Below are positions 1 to 6,018 of a stretch of DNA of 17,825 bases, one piece after another. A program made the translations under genes and the position numbers. The notes beneath the pieces are model-generated. The model worked only from the letters and a program-made list of their open reading frames with translations. It made no database searches and was not told where the DNA came from. The stretch is taken from assembly GCA_964512105.1 (NCBI GenBank), contig CAZEGI010000022.1:1-17825 (forward strand). Direction: 5' to 3'. The number at the start of each line of letters is the position of its first letter. The stretch's first letter is position 1. This stretch comes from CAZEGI01 sp964512105 (GTDB lineage Archaea; Altiarchaeota; Altiarchaeia; IMC4; CAZEGI01).

Positions 1-314
1 TGCAGTTTGTATACGTTACAGCAGTAATCCGCCCCGTACGCCTCCCTCTTCTGCTCAACATCCTCTCCCCCGATGAGTATTACTGCGGCCGTTGGTTCGC
101 TCTCCCTCAGTTGATGCGTTAATTCCGCAGTTTTGTCCCCTACAACCCCGTCAAACACGATGACGATGCCCTGCCCCTTAACCCTTTCCAATGCCGTTGT
201 TTCATCAAAGGCACCCATTATTGCTCTATCTTCCGACTGAAGTATAAGTTTAAGCGGACCAAACCACTCCCGATCGGAAACGATAAGTATTCTTGTTTCA
301 TGAGAATTATCCAT
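1..314 (-). CDS. CheY-like response-regulator receiver protein, 3' part missing at window edge
   Basis: This is a reverse-strand reading frame that starts with ATG at 314 and runs off the left edge after about 104 codons, with no stop. The protein begins MDNSHETRILIVSDREW. It has the alternating hydrophobic-strand and helix pattern of a receiver domain: strand 1 (RILIVSD) ends in an acidic residue, strand 3 (GIVIVFDG) carries an aspartate where the phospho-acceptor normally sits, and strand 4 is AAVILIGG. In receivers the strand-3 Asp is phosphorylated by a histidine kinase. Whether a DNA-binding or output domain follows is not visible, and neither is the conserved Lys after strand 5. The start overlaps the stop of the small upstream gene (ATGGATAA), so the two are probably co-transcribed and translationally coupled. 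A degenerate receiver without phosphorylation is the main alternative. The coding frame itself is quite secure. Confidence 0.65.
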   Translation of the reverse strand, partial: MDNSHETRILIVSDREWFGPLKLILQSEDRAIMGAFDETTALERVKGQGIVIVFDGVVGDKTAELTHQLRESEPTAAVILIGGEDVEQKREAYGADYCCNVYKL

Positions 315-543
315 CAGTTTTACTCCATGTAAGGGATTCAGAATCTTCTTGTTTTGCGTTTTCATCCGTATCTATTATACATACACAGTCATTACTAAAA
401 ACCGCAGCCCCTTTAGCATATCTTTTTATCCCTCCAAACGCATAAATAAGCGAGGAAGCGTCCCCTACAACGTAACTTAACTTTGCCTGGCGGCATTGTG
501 CTCCAGATACGGCACAAGTGCGGGGCGGGCGAATTGTTAACAC
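307..543 (-). CDS. Small unknown protein (78 aa) upstream of the receiver gene
   Basis: I do not recognise this protein. The frame is open further upstream to 687, but the start I favour is GTG at 543. It gives 78 residues beginning MLTIRPPRTCAVSG, and a TATA-like box at 568-575 lies about 28 bases upstream, which fits a leaderless message. Further upstream the frame would run into the divergent nuclease gene at 582. The protein has two cysteine pairs (C10 and C17; C53 and C55), so metal or disulfide binding is possible. Its centre has strand/helix-like hydrophobic stretches (KLSYVVGDASSLIYAF and AAVFSNDCVCIIDTD) and its tail is acidic and polar. The stop overlaps the ATG of the receiver gene, which argues for a shared operon. 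The reality of the gene rests on this overlap and the promoter spacing, not on homology. Confidence 0.45.
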   Translation of the reverse strand: MLTIRPPRTCAVSGAQCRQAKLSYVVGDASSLIYAFGGIKRYAKGAAVFSNDCVCIIDTDENAKQEDSESLTWSKTDG

Positions 544-567
544 TGTAAACGCTTCCTCTTTATCACC

Positions 568-575
568 TTTTAAAT
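568..575 (-). promoter_or_regulatory. TATA-like box for the 78-aa/receiver operon
   Basis: Read on the minus strand the sequence is ATTTAAAA. Its centre lies about 28 bases before the GTG at 543, the usual archaeal TATA-to-start spacing, so transcription would begin at or next to the start codon. The box also lies 7 bases before the divergent ATG at 582, which is too close to be that gene's own promoter. Predicted from spacing and composition only. Confidence 0.4.
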
Positions 576-581
576 CAACAC

Positions 582-1322
582 ATGGACAGCGGAGTTTATG
601 CCATAGTGTATAAGGGCCTGCATGGTATGGATGACATCCCGGAGATGTCCCGGAAATATCACATTCCGAATGATGTTCTTGAAGCAATTCTGACGCAAAA
701 AATCGTGCGGGACGTGAAATCCCGGTACCACGCGGTAAAACTCCAGGCCCCGAAGCTCCTTAAGAGATGGGAGTCCGGCGAAACATTCCTTCAGATTTCA
801 GAGGGGCTCGGATTTTCGCCGGTCATGACTGCATCGCTGATTCTGCAGCAGAGGGGATTGACAAAAAAGCAGTTTTCCCTATGCATGAAGAACCCCGAAA
901 AACTGGGAAATCCGCGCATTCTTAGGGAGCTCAAAGAAGCGATGCGAAACGACCCTGTTTATTCCCCGCATGGAACGATGAGGCAGGTGGTAAAGGGCAA
1001 GCTGGTCGAGGAAAAGATTCAGAAATGGCTTCTCGGCAGAAAAATAGGGTTCAGGCACGAGACCGAGGTCAGGAAAGAGCACAAAAAGACACCCGATTTT
1101 CTATTGGACATGCCCCTCACGCTGGAAAATCGCAAAGTGCACTGGGTCGAATGCAAGGCGAGTTTCGGCGATACGGTCGAAATAAAACGTGACCACAGAA
1201 AACAACTCAGGCACTACGTCGAGCTTTTCGGTTCCGGTGCCGTGGTTTACTGGTACGGTTTTCTTGACGGCCAAAAGTTCGACAAAATCCTGATAAAATC
1301 AAAAAACCTGCTGATGATGTAA
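582..1322 (+). CDS. TPD-motif PD-(D/E)XK nuclease family protein, archaeal CDIN1 (C15orf41) relative
   Basis: The 246-residue protein has two parts. The N-terminal half (about residues 15-130) is helical, with helix-turn-helix-like repeats (SRKYHIPNDVLEAIL; ISEGLGFSPVMTASLILQQRG). The C-terminal half has a restriction-nuclease-like core: KKTPDFLL at 168-175 supplies the TPD signature and the active-site Asp172, and WVECKASFGD at 188-197 supplies the E-x-K pair (Glu190, Lys192). This arrangement matches the TPD family that includes human CDIN1, the partner of codanin-1, mutated in congenital dyserythropoietic anaemia. The biochemical role of the archaeal members is not known to me; DNA or RNA cleavage is inferred from the intact catalytic triad. 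The ATG at 582 is the first start after the divergent gene. No clear plus-strand TATA box at the usual distance was found. The family assignment is strong, the function is open. Confidence 0.82.
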   Translation: MDSGVYAIVYKGLHGMDDIPEMSRKYHIPNDVLEAILTQKIVRDVKSRYHAVKLQAPKLLKRWESGETFLQISEGLGFSPVMTASLILQQRGLTKKQFSLCMKNPEKLGNPRILRELKEAMRNDPVYSPHGTMRQVVKGKLVEEKIQKWLLGRKIGFRHETEVRKEHKKTPDFLLDMPLTLENRKVHWVECKASFGDTVEIKRDHRKQLRHYVELFGSGAVVYWYGFLDGQKFDKILIKSKNLLMM

Positions 1323-1392
1323 TTGAGAGATTTGAAAACAGATGACTGTAATTTCCCAAGACATCGGAAACAAGGTTTTTCAAACCTCTCAA
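1323..1392 (+). repeat. Imperfect 16-bp inverted repeat after the TPD-nuclease gene
   Basis: TTGAGAGATTTGAAAA at 1323-1338 is complementary to TTTTCAAACCTCTCAA at 1377-1392, except for one mismatch. The arms enclose 38 bases. The left arm begins directly after the nuclease stop codon. In RNA the arms could form a long stem at the 3' end of the message. A role in 3'-end protection or termination is possible but not shown. Confidence 0.55.
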
Positions 1393-1395
1393 GTT

Positions 1396-1430
1396 GGGGT
1401 TTGATGGGTTAATCAAACCCCTCTATTTTT
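1396..1430 (+). terminator. Hairpin plus T-rich tract between the TPD nuclease and the antiporter gene
   Basis: GGGGTTTGAT at 1396-1405 and ATCAAACCCC at 1412-1421 form a perfect 10-bp stem with a 6-base loop. It is followed by TCTATTTTTT at 1422-1431. This resembles a stem-plus-oligo-T terminator, and archaeal RNA polymerase also stops at oligo-T. The same AT-rich tract lies about 27 bases before the ATG at 1454, so it could serve equally as the antiporter's TATA element. Both readings are inference. Confidence 0.45.
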
Positions 1431-1453
1431 TACCCGTCCTACTAAGTAATATC

Positions 1454-3193
1454 ATGCCTAGCGTTATACTCCTGTGGGACCTCGGAATAATCATCGTTGC
1501 CGCGACTTTGTTGGCGTATGTTGCGAAATTTCTCAGGCAGCCGACCATTCCTGCATACGTCATAGCCGGAATCCTTATAGGCCCTGTCGGTTTCGGCCTC
1601 ATAACGAACTACGAAACCATAAGAACGCTTTCCGAACTTGGCATCGCATTTTTGCTGTTCATAGTGGGTTTGGAGCTGGATTTGCAGAGGTTGAAGGACG
1701 TCGGATTTGCAGGCAGTGCGTCCGCCATGATAAGAAGCGGGCTGCTGTTCGGGGTCGGTTTTTTGATTGCGATATATTTCGGTTTTCTGGGGCTGGATGC
1801 GGTTTATCTTGGTCTGGCCCTGGCTTTCAGCAGCACCATGATCGTCGTAAAACTGCTTTCTGACAACAACGAACTGGACACGCTTCACGGAAGATACACC
1901 CTCGCAATCCTGCTGGCCGAGGATGCATTGGCAATAATCGCGCTCTCCGTACTTGCAACGGCCGATCATTTTACCGTTGCTACGATAGCCATATCCCTGC
2001 TGAAGGGATTCGGTTTGTTTTGCATATCAATCGTTGCAAGCAGGTTTCTGTTCCCGCCCATCTTCGGGTTTGTCGCAAGGTCGCAGGAGCTGCTGTTTCT
2101 CACAGCGCTTTCCATATGCATGATTTTTGCCAAACTATCCTCTCTTGCAGGATTCTCCATAGCCATCGGGGCACTCATTGCGGGCATCTCCATAGCAACA
2201 TTTCCGTACAACATCGAAATCGTCAGCAGGATTCGCTCGTTGAGGGACTTCTTTGTGACGATATTCTTCGTTTCGCTGGGCATGGATATGATTTTGGTCG
2301 ACATCGAACCGTTACTCCTGCCGGCACTGGCCCTAATCTTCGCGGTGGTCATACTCAAGCCGCTGATAATCATGTCCCTCAGTTCGCTTGCGGGCTATGG
2401 CCGACGCACGTCATTTTTGTCGTCAATTAGCCTGGCCCAAATATCCGAATTCTCACTCATCATAGTACTACAGGGCGTTTTGCTTTCGCATATATCGCAT
2501 AGCATATTCTCCTTGACCGTGATCGTCGCTCTTGTGACAATAACGCTGACGCCCTACCTCATAAGATATGACGAACAGCTGTACCAGAAATTTTTACGCA
2601 GACTTGCAATATTCGATAAATTGACTTTCAGGAGATTTCCGGTAAACCTGGAGGGCATCCCGAAAAAATCCGAAAATCACATAATACTATGCGGGGCGCA
2701 CAGGATGGGTCATGACATAATGCACGAATTATCCCATCTGCGTGAGAGATTCTTCGTCGTCGATTTCAATCCGGATGTCATCAAATCGCTCATGGACAAA
2801 AACATACCCTGCATTTACGGTGATATCGGGGATATCGAAATCCTGAAACGGATTGACCTGAAAAATGCCGAGATGGTCATCTCGACGGTCCCCAACGAGA
2901 GTGCGAACACCCTGCTGATAACTGAAACCAGAAAGGTCAATCCGAACGTCTTAATCTTCGTGACGGCAGATGCCATAAACCAGGCGATGGAGCTGTACGA
3001 CGCGGGAGCGGATTACGTCATCGTTCCGAGAATGCTGAGCGGCGAAAAAATATCCGACGTCCTCGGCACTCCCGATTCCCAGAAAATGGCCACCATCAAA
3101 AAAATGCGCGAAGTGCATCTGAAGGAACTCAAGCATATACGCGAGGACGACCTTCTGAGCCGGTACGGTTTGTCATTCCTGAGACATAGATAA
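1454..3193 (+). CDS. Kef-type monovalent cation/proton antiporter (CPA2) with C-terminal RCK/TrkA-N domain
   Basis: The 579-residue integral membrane protein would exchange K+ or Na+ for H+ across the cell membrane. Residues about 4-370 hold many hydrophobic segments typical of the sodium/hydrogen exchanger fold, including the CPA2-like membrane motif LLAEDALAII with Glu156-Asp157. Residues about 408-530 form a cytoplasmic Rossmann-type RCK-N domain: HIILCGAHRMG (409-419) is the dinucleotide loop and VVDFNPD (435-441) puts an acidic residue at the end of strand 2, as in NAD(H)-binding regulators. The loop reads G-A-H-R-M-G instead of the usual G-x-G-x-x-G, so nucleotide affinity may be altered. 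The reading frame is open to 1394, but that extension crosses a perfect hairpin; ATG 1454 puts the first membrane helix at the N-terminus and fits a leaderless start. The next gene's ATG follows the stop codon directly, implying co-translation. The transported ion cannot be told from sequence. Confidence 0.88.
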   Translation: MPSVILLWDLGIIIVAATLLAYVAKFLRQPTIPAYVIAGILIGPVGFGLITNYETIRTLSELGIAFLLFIVGLELDLQRLKDVGFAGSASAMIRSGLLFGVGFLIAIYFGFLGLDAVYLGLALAFSSTMIVVKLLSDNNELDTLHGRYTLAILLAEDALAIIALSVLATADHFTVATIAISLLKGFGLFCISIVASRFLFPPIFGFVARSQELLFLTALSICMIFAKLSSLAGFSIAIGALIAGISIATFPYNIEIVSRIRSLRDFFVTIFFVSLGMDMILVDIEPLLLPALALIFAVVILKPLIIMSLSSLAGYGRRTSFLSSISLAQISEFSLIIVLQGVLLSHISHSIFSLTVIVALVTITLTPYLIRYDEQLYQKFLRRLAIFDKLTFRRFPVNLEGIPKKSENHIILCGAHRMGHDIMHELSHLRERFFVVDFNPDVIKSLMDKNIPCIYGDIGDIEILKRIDLKNAEMVISTVPNESANTLLITETRKVNPNVLIFVTADAINQAMELYDAGADYVIVPRMLSGEKISDVLGTPDSQKMATIKKMREVHLKELKHIREDDLLSRYGLSFLRHR

Positions 3194-3850
3194 ATGAACA
3201 CCACGAGAGAAAAACTGCTGAATATCTACAACCTGTTGTTGAAGCACTTCGGAAAACAGCACTGGTGGCCTGCGGAGACCCCGTTCGAGGTCGTTGTTGG
3301 GGCGATTCTGACGCAATCAACGAGCTGGAAAAATGTCGAGTCCACGATTGAAAATTTAAAGGCAGAAGGTATTCTTACTCCTGCGGGAATCAGGAGAGTA
3401 AAAACGAAGCAGCTGTCCAAATTGATAAAACCCGCGCTTTACCACAACGTAAAGGCCAAAAAACTGAAAATTTTTGTTGATTTTTTATATAAGAATTATG
3501 ACGGGAATCTTGAAAATTTTTTGAAAATAAAGAAAAATAAACTCAGGGAAGAACTTTTGTCCATATGGGGCATCGGACCCGAAACCGCGGATTCTATAAT
3601 TCTTTACGCTGCGAACAAGCCATCCTTTGTGGTCGACACATACACAAAACGCGTATTCAAGAGGCTTGGTCTTGTCAAAAAAGAAAAATCATATGACGAG
3701 TCCAGGGAGTTTTTTGAGTCGAATCTGCCAAAAAGCGTGAAACTTTACAATGAATACCATGCCCTGACCGTGGAGTTGGGGAAAAATTATTGTAAAAACA
3801 ATCCAAAATGTGATGGTTGTCCTGTAAAAAATTTATGCAGTTACCGCTGA
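3194..3850 (+). CDS. Endonuclease III-related HhH-GPD DNA glycosylase (MagIII-like), with Fe-S motif
   Basis: The 218-residue base-excision repair glycosylase contains the full helix-hairpin-helix-GPD core. WWPAETPFEVVVGAILTQST (24-43) is the N-terminal signature of the endonuclease III-related group that includes H. pylori MagIII. The hairpin LLSIWGIGPETADSIILYAA (121-140) precedes the catalytic Asp148 in VVDTYTKR. The position that is the catalytic lysine in true Nth (GRK) is Glu130 here, so a monofunctional glycosylase, for example on 3-methyladenine, is more likely than a bifunctional AP lyase. Four C-terminal cysteines (200, 206, 209, 215) with C-x5-C-x2-C-x5-C spacing would bind a 4Fe-4S cluster; the first gap is one residue shorter than in E. 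coli Nth. The ATG directly follows the antiporter stop. The 3' end overlaps the convergent small gene by 10 bases. Family is firm, substrate is inferred. Confidence 0.87.
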   Translation: MNTTREKLLNIYNLLLKHFGKQHWWPAETPFEVVVGAILTQSTSWKNVESTIENLKAEGILTPAGIRRVKTKQLSKLIKPALYHNVKAKKLKIFVDFLYKNYDGNLENFLKIKKNKLREELLSIWGIGPETADSIILYAANKPSFVVDTYTKRVFKRLGLVKKEKSYDESREFFESNLPKSVKLYNEYHALTVELGKNYCKNNPKCDGCPVKNLCSYR

Positions 3851-4047
3851 TGCTTTTTTCTTTCCAGCTTCCTCCTGAAAAATTCATTAGGCACTGGAAC
3901 GTTGCCTTCCCCGAACCGGTCTTCCAGGTCCTTGTCAAGCCCCTTTCTGCCAAGCTTTATTATGCCCCTGATCTTTGTAGTGCTGTCTTTTACCTTCGTT
4001 GCTTTGTCCTTCAGCTTTGTTACCCGTCTTACGGCTTGACCTATCAT
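3841..4047 (-). CDS. Small basic unknown protein (68 aa)
   Basis: I do not recognise this protein. The minus-strand frame from ATG 4047 encodes 68 residues beginning MIGQAVRRVTKLKDKATKVK and ending in a very basic, His-containing tail. It is rich in Lys/Arg, has no cysteines, and is mostly helix-compatible in its first half, so binding to nucleic acid or to ribosomes would be an unsurprising role, but nothing shows it. An in-frame ATG at 4116 would add a hydrophobic segment, yet that start lies inside the flpA coding region, so I prefer 4047. AT-rich sequence about 25-31 bases upstream could act as a TATA element. The gene converges on the glycosylase with a 10-base overlap and diverges from flpA. 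Without it, about 240 bases would be left without a gene. Confidence 0.5.
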   Translation of the reverse strand: MIGQAVRRVTKLKDKATKVKDSTTKIRGIIKLGRKGLDKDLEDRFGEGNVPVPNEFFRRKLERKKHQR

Positions 4048-4093
4048 TCTATTAGTATTTATCTTCCACAATAATAAGAATACCAAATCCAAA

Positions 4094-4732
4094 ATGCAGA
4101 GAATCACAAAAATCAACGGAAAACTCGTAACCCTGAATTCCGCGCCCGGCTTCAGGGTTTACAACGAAAAGTTGATACGCAGGGGCGGGAAGGAATACCG
4201 GATTTGGGACCCGTTCAGGAGCAAACTCTCGGCAGCGCTCGTGAACGGTTTGAAGGAACTGCCCATAAACGAAAGGAGCAACGTGCTTTACCTCGGGGCT
4301 TCGGCCGGAACTACTGCCGGCCATGTTGCGGATATCACATCGGGAATCGTTTATTGCGTTGAGTTCTCCAAGAGGATGATGCGTGAGCTCATGACAGTGT
4401 GCGAGAGAAAACGGAACATGATGCCGATACTTGCGGACGCGAATTTTCCCGAGCGTTATGCGCACGGAGTCGGGAGGGTGGACGTCATATACCAGGACGT
4501 CGCGCAACCCAACCAGGCAGAAATACTGCTAAAAAACGCGGAATTCTTCAAGCCGAAGTTTGCGCTGCTCGCGATAAAATCGAGAAGCATTGACGCGGTG
4601 AAAGACCCGAAAAAAGTCTTTAACGAGGAGATAGAAAAACTGAAGGGCAAATTCGAGGTGCTGCAGGTGGTGGATTTAAAACCGTATGACGAGGACCACG
4701 TGCTTGTGAGTTTAAGAACGACAGGCAGATAA
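4094..4732 (+). CDS. flpA: Fibrillarin-like rRNA/tRNA 2'-O-methyltransferase
   Basis: FlpA is the catalytic subunit of archaeal C/D-box sRNPs. Guided by sRNA, and together with Nop5 and L7Ae, it transfers methyl from SAM to ribose 2'-OH in rRNA and tRNA. The 212-residue protein is a typical archaeal length. Recognisable blocks are VYNEKLI and YRIWDPFRSKLAA-like sequence near residues 22-48, the SAM-binding loop VLYLGASAGTTAGHVAD (64-80), YCVEFS (87-92), YQDVAQPNQ (133-141), LAIKSRSID (159-167) and DEDHVLV (199-205). The K-D-K-H-type catalytic residues appear intact (Lys44, Asp135, Lys162, His202). Nop5, usually the neighbour in archaeal genomes, is not next to it here. The start was chosen from the normal family N-terminus. 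Confidence is very high. Confidence 0.96.
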   Translation: MQRITKINGKLVTLNSAPGFRVYNEKLIRRGGKEYRIWDPFRSKLSAALVNGLKELPINERSNVLYLGASAGTTAGHVADITSGIVYCVEFSKRMMRELMTVCERKRNMMPILADANFPERYAHGVGRVDVIYQDVAQPNQAEILLKNAEFFKPKFALLAIKSRSIDAVKDPKKVFNEEIEKLKGKFEVLQVVDLKPYDEDHVLVSLRTTGR

Positions 4733-4743
4733 TTCCAACTACA

Positions 4744-4752
4744 TTTTTAAAC
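4744..4752 (+). promoter_or_regulatory. TATA-like box before the candidate structured RNA / ATP-grasp gene
   Basis: TTTTTAAAC, 11 bases after the flpA stop, is centred about 26 bases before base 4773, where a perfect stem begins. A transcript from it would start with GGUGGGAC. A second AT-rich run (4757-4770) immediately follows and blurs the assignment. Spacing and composition are the only evidence. Confidence 0.4.
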
Positions 4753-4772
4753 CCAAAATATTAAATAATAAC

Positions 4773-4860
4773 GGTGGGACTTGGTTGAATAGTGGCCTTT
4801 ACTTTTATGGCTGGTTGGCATAACCTGTCTTCGCTTAAGTGCTCCTTTTAAGTCCCACCA
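4773..4860 (+). ncRNA. Candidate structured RNA or cis-regulatory leader, closed by a perfect 10-bp stem
   Basis: GGTGGGACTT (4773-4782) pairs perfectly with AAGTCCCACC (4850-4859), enclosing 67 bases that can form at least one inner arm: GGTT 4783-4786 with AACC 4822-4825, and GGCC 4794-4797 with GGCT 4809-4812. CTTAA (4834-4838) can also pair with TTAAG (4848-4852), competing with the outer 3' arm; such alternative pairing is what a switch would need. A TATA-like box lies at the right distance for transcription to begin at the stem's first base. The element ends 10 bases before the ATG of the ATP-grasp gene, so it is either a long structured leader, unusual next to apparently leaderless genes, or an independent small RNA. 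No known riboswitch consensus, no tRNA T-arm, and no C/D or H/ACA boxes were recognised. Confidence 0.4.
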
Positions 4861-4869
4861 CTCCCTCCT

Positions 4870-6018
4870 ATGATGAACCTCGGCATTATCGGATTGAATT
4901 CTCGGGAAGTCGCGGAATCTGCGAAACGCGCCGGTTATGGAGTCGGCATTGTGACCTACTACTCAGACCAGGACACTATTGACTTGGGGAATTTTTTTTC
5001 GATACAGAGCGACAGGTTCAGGCCGAACCTCCTTACGGAATATTCGACTTCAGCGCTGGTCAGGCTCGCGTTCGAAAAACTGTACGGAAAGGTTGACGGC
5101 ATATTATTGGCGTCTGGCATAGGATGCGACTGGAGGGCAGTGGAGAAGCTGGAGAGATTTTTTGTCGTGTTTGGTAATGACTCCGCGGCAGTCAGAAAGG
5201 CGAAGAGTTGGAAGACGCTGAAGGAAAAACTGGACAGGCTGGGCATAAAATATCCAAGAACGGAGGTTATAGAATCGAACAAGGAGCTAGATGACATTCC
5301 CAAAAAATTCCACTTTCCGTTCGTTTTAAAGCTGCCGATGTACAACACGGTTGTGGAAAGTCATGCAGACCTGCAGAAACTCAAGGAACTGAATTTTACC
5401 GAAGCGCTGGTCCAGGCCTACGTTCCCGGAATACCGGCAAGCGCGTCCATACTGAGCACAGGGACGGATGCGGTGATTCTGTCGTTCAACAGGCAGCTTT
5501 TGGGCGTGAAGAAACTGAACGCTTCCTCAGAACTCACCTACTGCGGGCACTTCGTTCCGCTCGGCAGGGGAATAAGCACGGAAGTGCAGGAAAAATTCAA
5601 ACGACTTGTGCTGGAACTCGGGCTTGTCGGCTCGAATGGCATAGACTTCAACATTTCAGGAAACGAGGTTTATTTCATGGAGATCAATCCGAGGATTCAG
5701 GACACCATCGCTTCCGTTGAAAGGTACAGGGGAATAAACCTCGTGGAGAAGCACCTTGATTGCACGAACGGCGGCGTTAAAATTCCGGAATCCTACTCGA
5801 ACAGGGTTAACGGAAAGTGCACCTTCTTTGCTGACGGGAACGTGAGGGTTGGAAACCTCAGGATTGCGGGCGTTCACGACATCCCGTTTGAGGGAACGGT
5901 CATACAAAAAAACGAGCCCGTGTGCAGCTTCAGGATTGATGCTCCAAGCGAGGAGGCGTTCTACCGGGGCATGAATGAAAAATCCGCCGAGATAAGAGCG
6001 AGGTGCGAATCGTTCTAA
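4870..6018 (+). CDS. ATP-grasp superfamily ligase (predicted carboxylate-amine ligase, COG2232-like)
   Basis: The 382-residue protein has the three-part ATP-grasp plan. An N-terminal pre-ATP-grasp Rossmann-like part (about 1-105, NLGIIGLNSREVAESAKRAG) precedes the ATP-grasp core (about 110-300). Visible elements are the strand FPFVLKLP with Lys154, a Gly-poor loop, GSNGIDFNI (254-262) and MEINPRIQDT (270-279), whose Glu271 and Asn273 would bind Mg-ATP. A C-terminal domain of about 80 residues follows. Family members activate a carboxylate as acyl phosphate and join it to an amine or thiol; related archaeal proteins have been linked to cofactor metabolism, but the substrate cannot be read here. 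A second ATG at 4873 is an equally possible start. The sequence just before the ATG is CCCTCCT, not a Shine-Dalgarno. The gene converges on aglB, the stop codons overlapping by three bases. It may be controlled by the stem structure directly upstream. Confidence 0.78.
   Translation: MMNLGIIGLNSREVAESAKRAGYGVGIVTYYSDQDTIDLGNFFSIQSDRFRPNLLTEYSTSALVRLAFEKLYGKVDGILLASGIGCDWRAVEKLERFFVVFGNDSAAVRKAKSWKTLKEKLDRLGIKYPRTEVIESNKELDDIPKKFHFPFVLKLPMYNTVVESHADLQKLKELNFTEALVQAYVPGIPASASILSTGTDAVILSFNRQLLGVKKLNASSELTYCGHFVPLGRGISTEVQEKFKRLVLELGLVGSNGIDFNISGNEVYFMEINPRIQDTIASVERYRGINLVEKHLDCTNGGVKIPESYSNRVNGKCTFFADGNVRVGNLRIAGVHDIPFEGTVIQKNEPVCSFRIDAPSEEAFYRGMNEKSAEIRARCESF

Noticed and set aside
544..687. 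Upstream extension of the 78-residue minus-strand frame to an ATG at 687 (126 aa)
   Set aside because: It would overlap the 5' end of the well-supported TPD nuclease by about 100 bases and cross the likely TATA box. The extra residues look like an antisense shadow.
1308..1365. C/D-box sRNA, suggested by CTGATGATG and GATGACTG
   Set aside because: The C-box-like part lies inside the nuclease coding end and no D box (CUGA) is placed correctly downstream.
1394..1453. Longer N-terminus for the antiporter from ATG 1394
   Set aside because: The added 20 codons are made by a perfect hairpin and an oligo-T tract. ATG 1454 places the first membrane helix normally.
1442..1969. 175-codon minus-strand open frame opposite the antiporter gene
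   Set aside because: It is a shadow of the transmembrane coding sequence, with no motif of its own.
4773..4860. tRNA gene, because of a 7-bp acceptor-like stem (GGTGGGA/TCCCACC) followed by A
   Set aside because: There is no T-arm GTTCRANYC block, no recognisable D-loop GG and no credible anticodon arm.
4861..4869. CTCCCTCCT before the ATP-grasp ATG as a ribosome-binding site
   Set aside because: It resembles the 16S anti-Shine-Dalgarno itself, not its complement, so it cannot pair with rRNA in the usual way.
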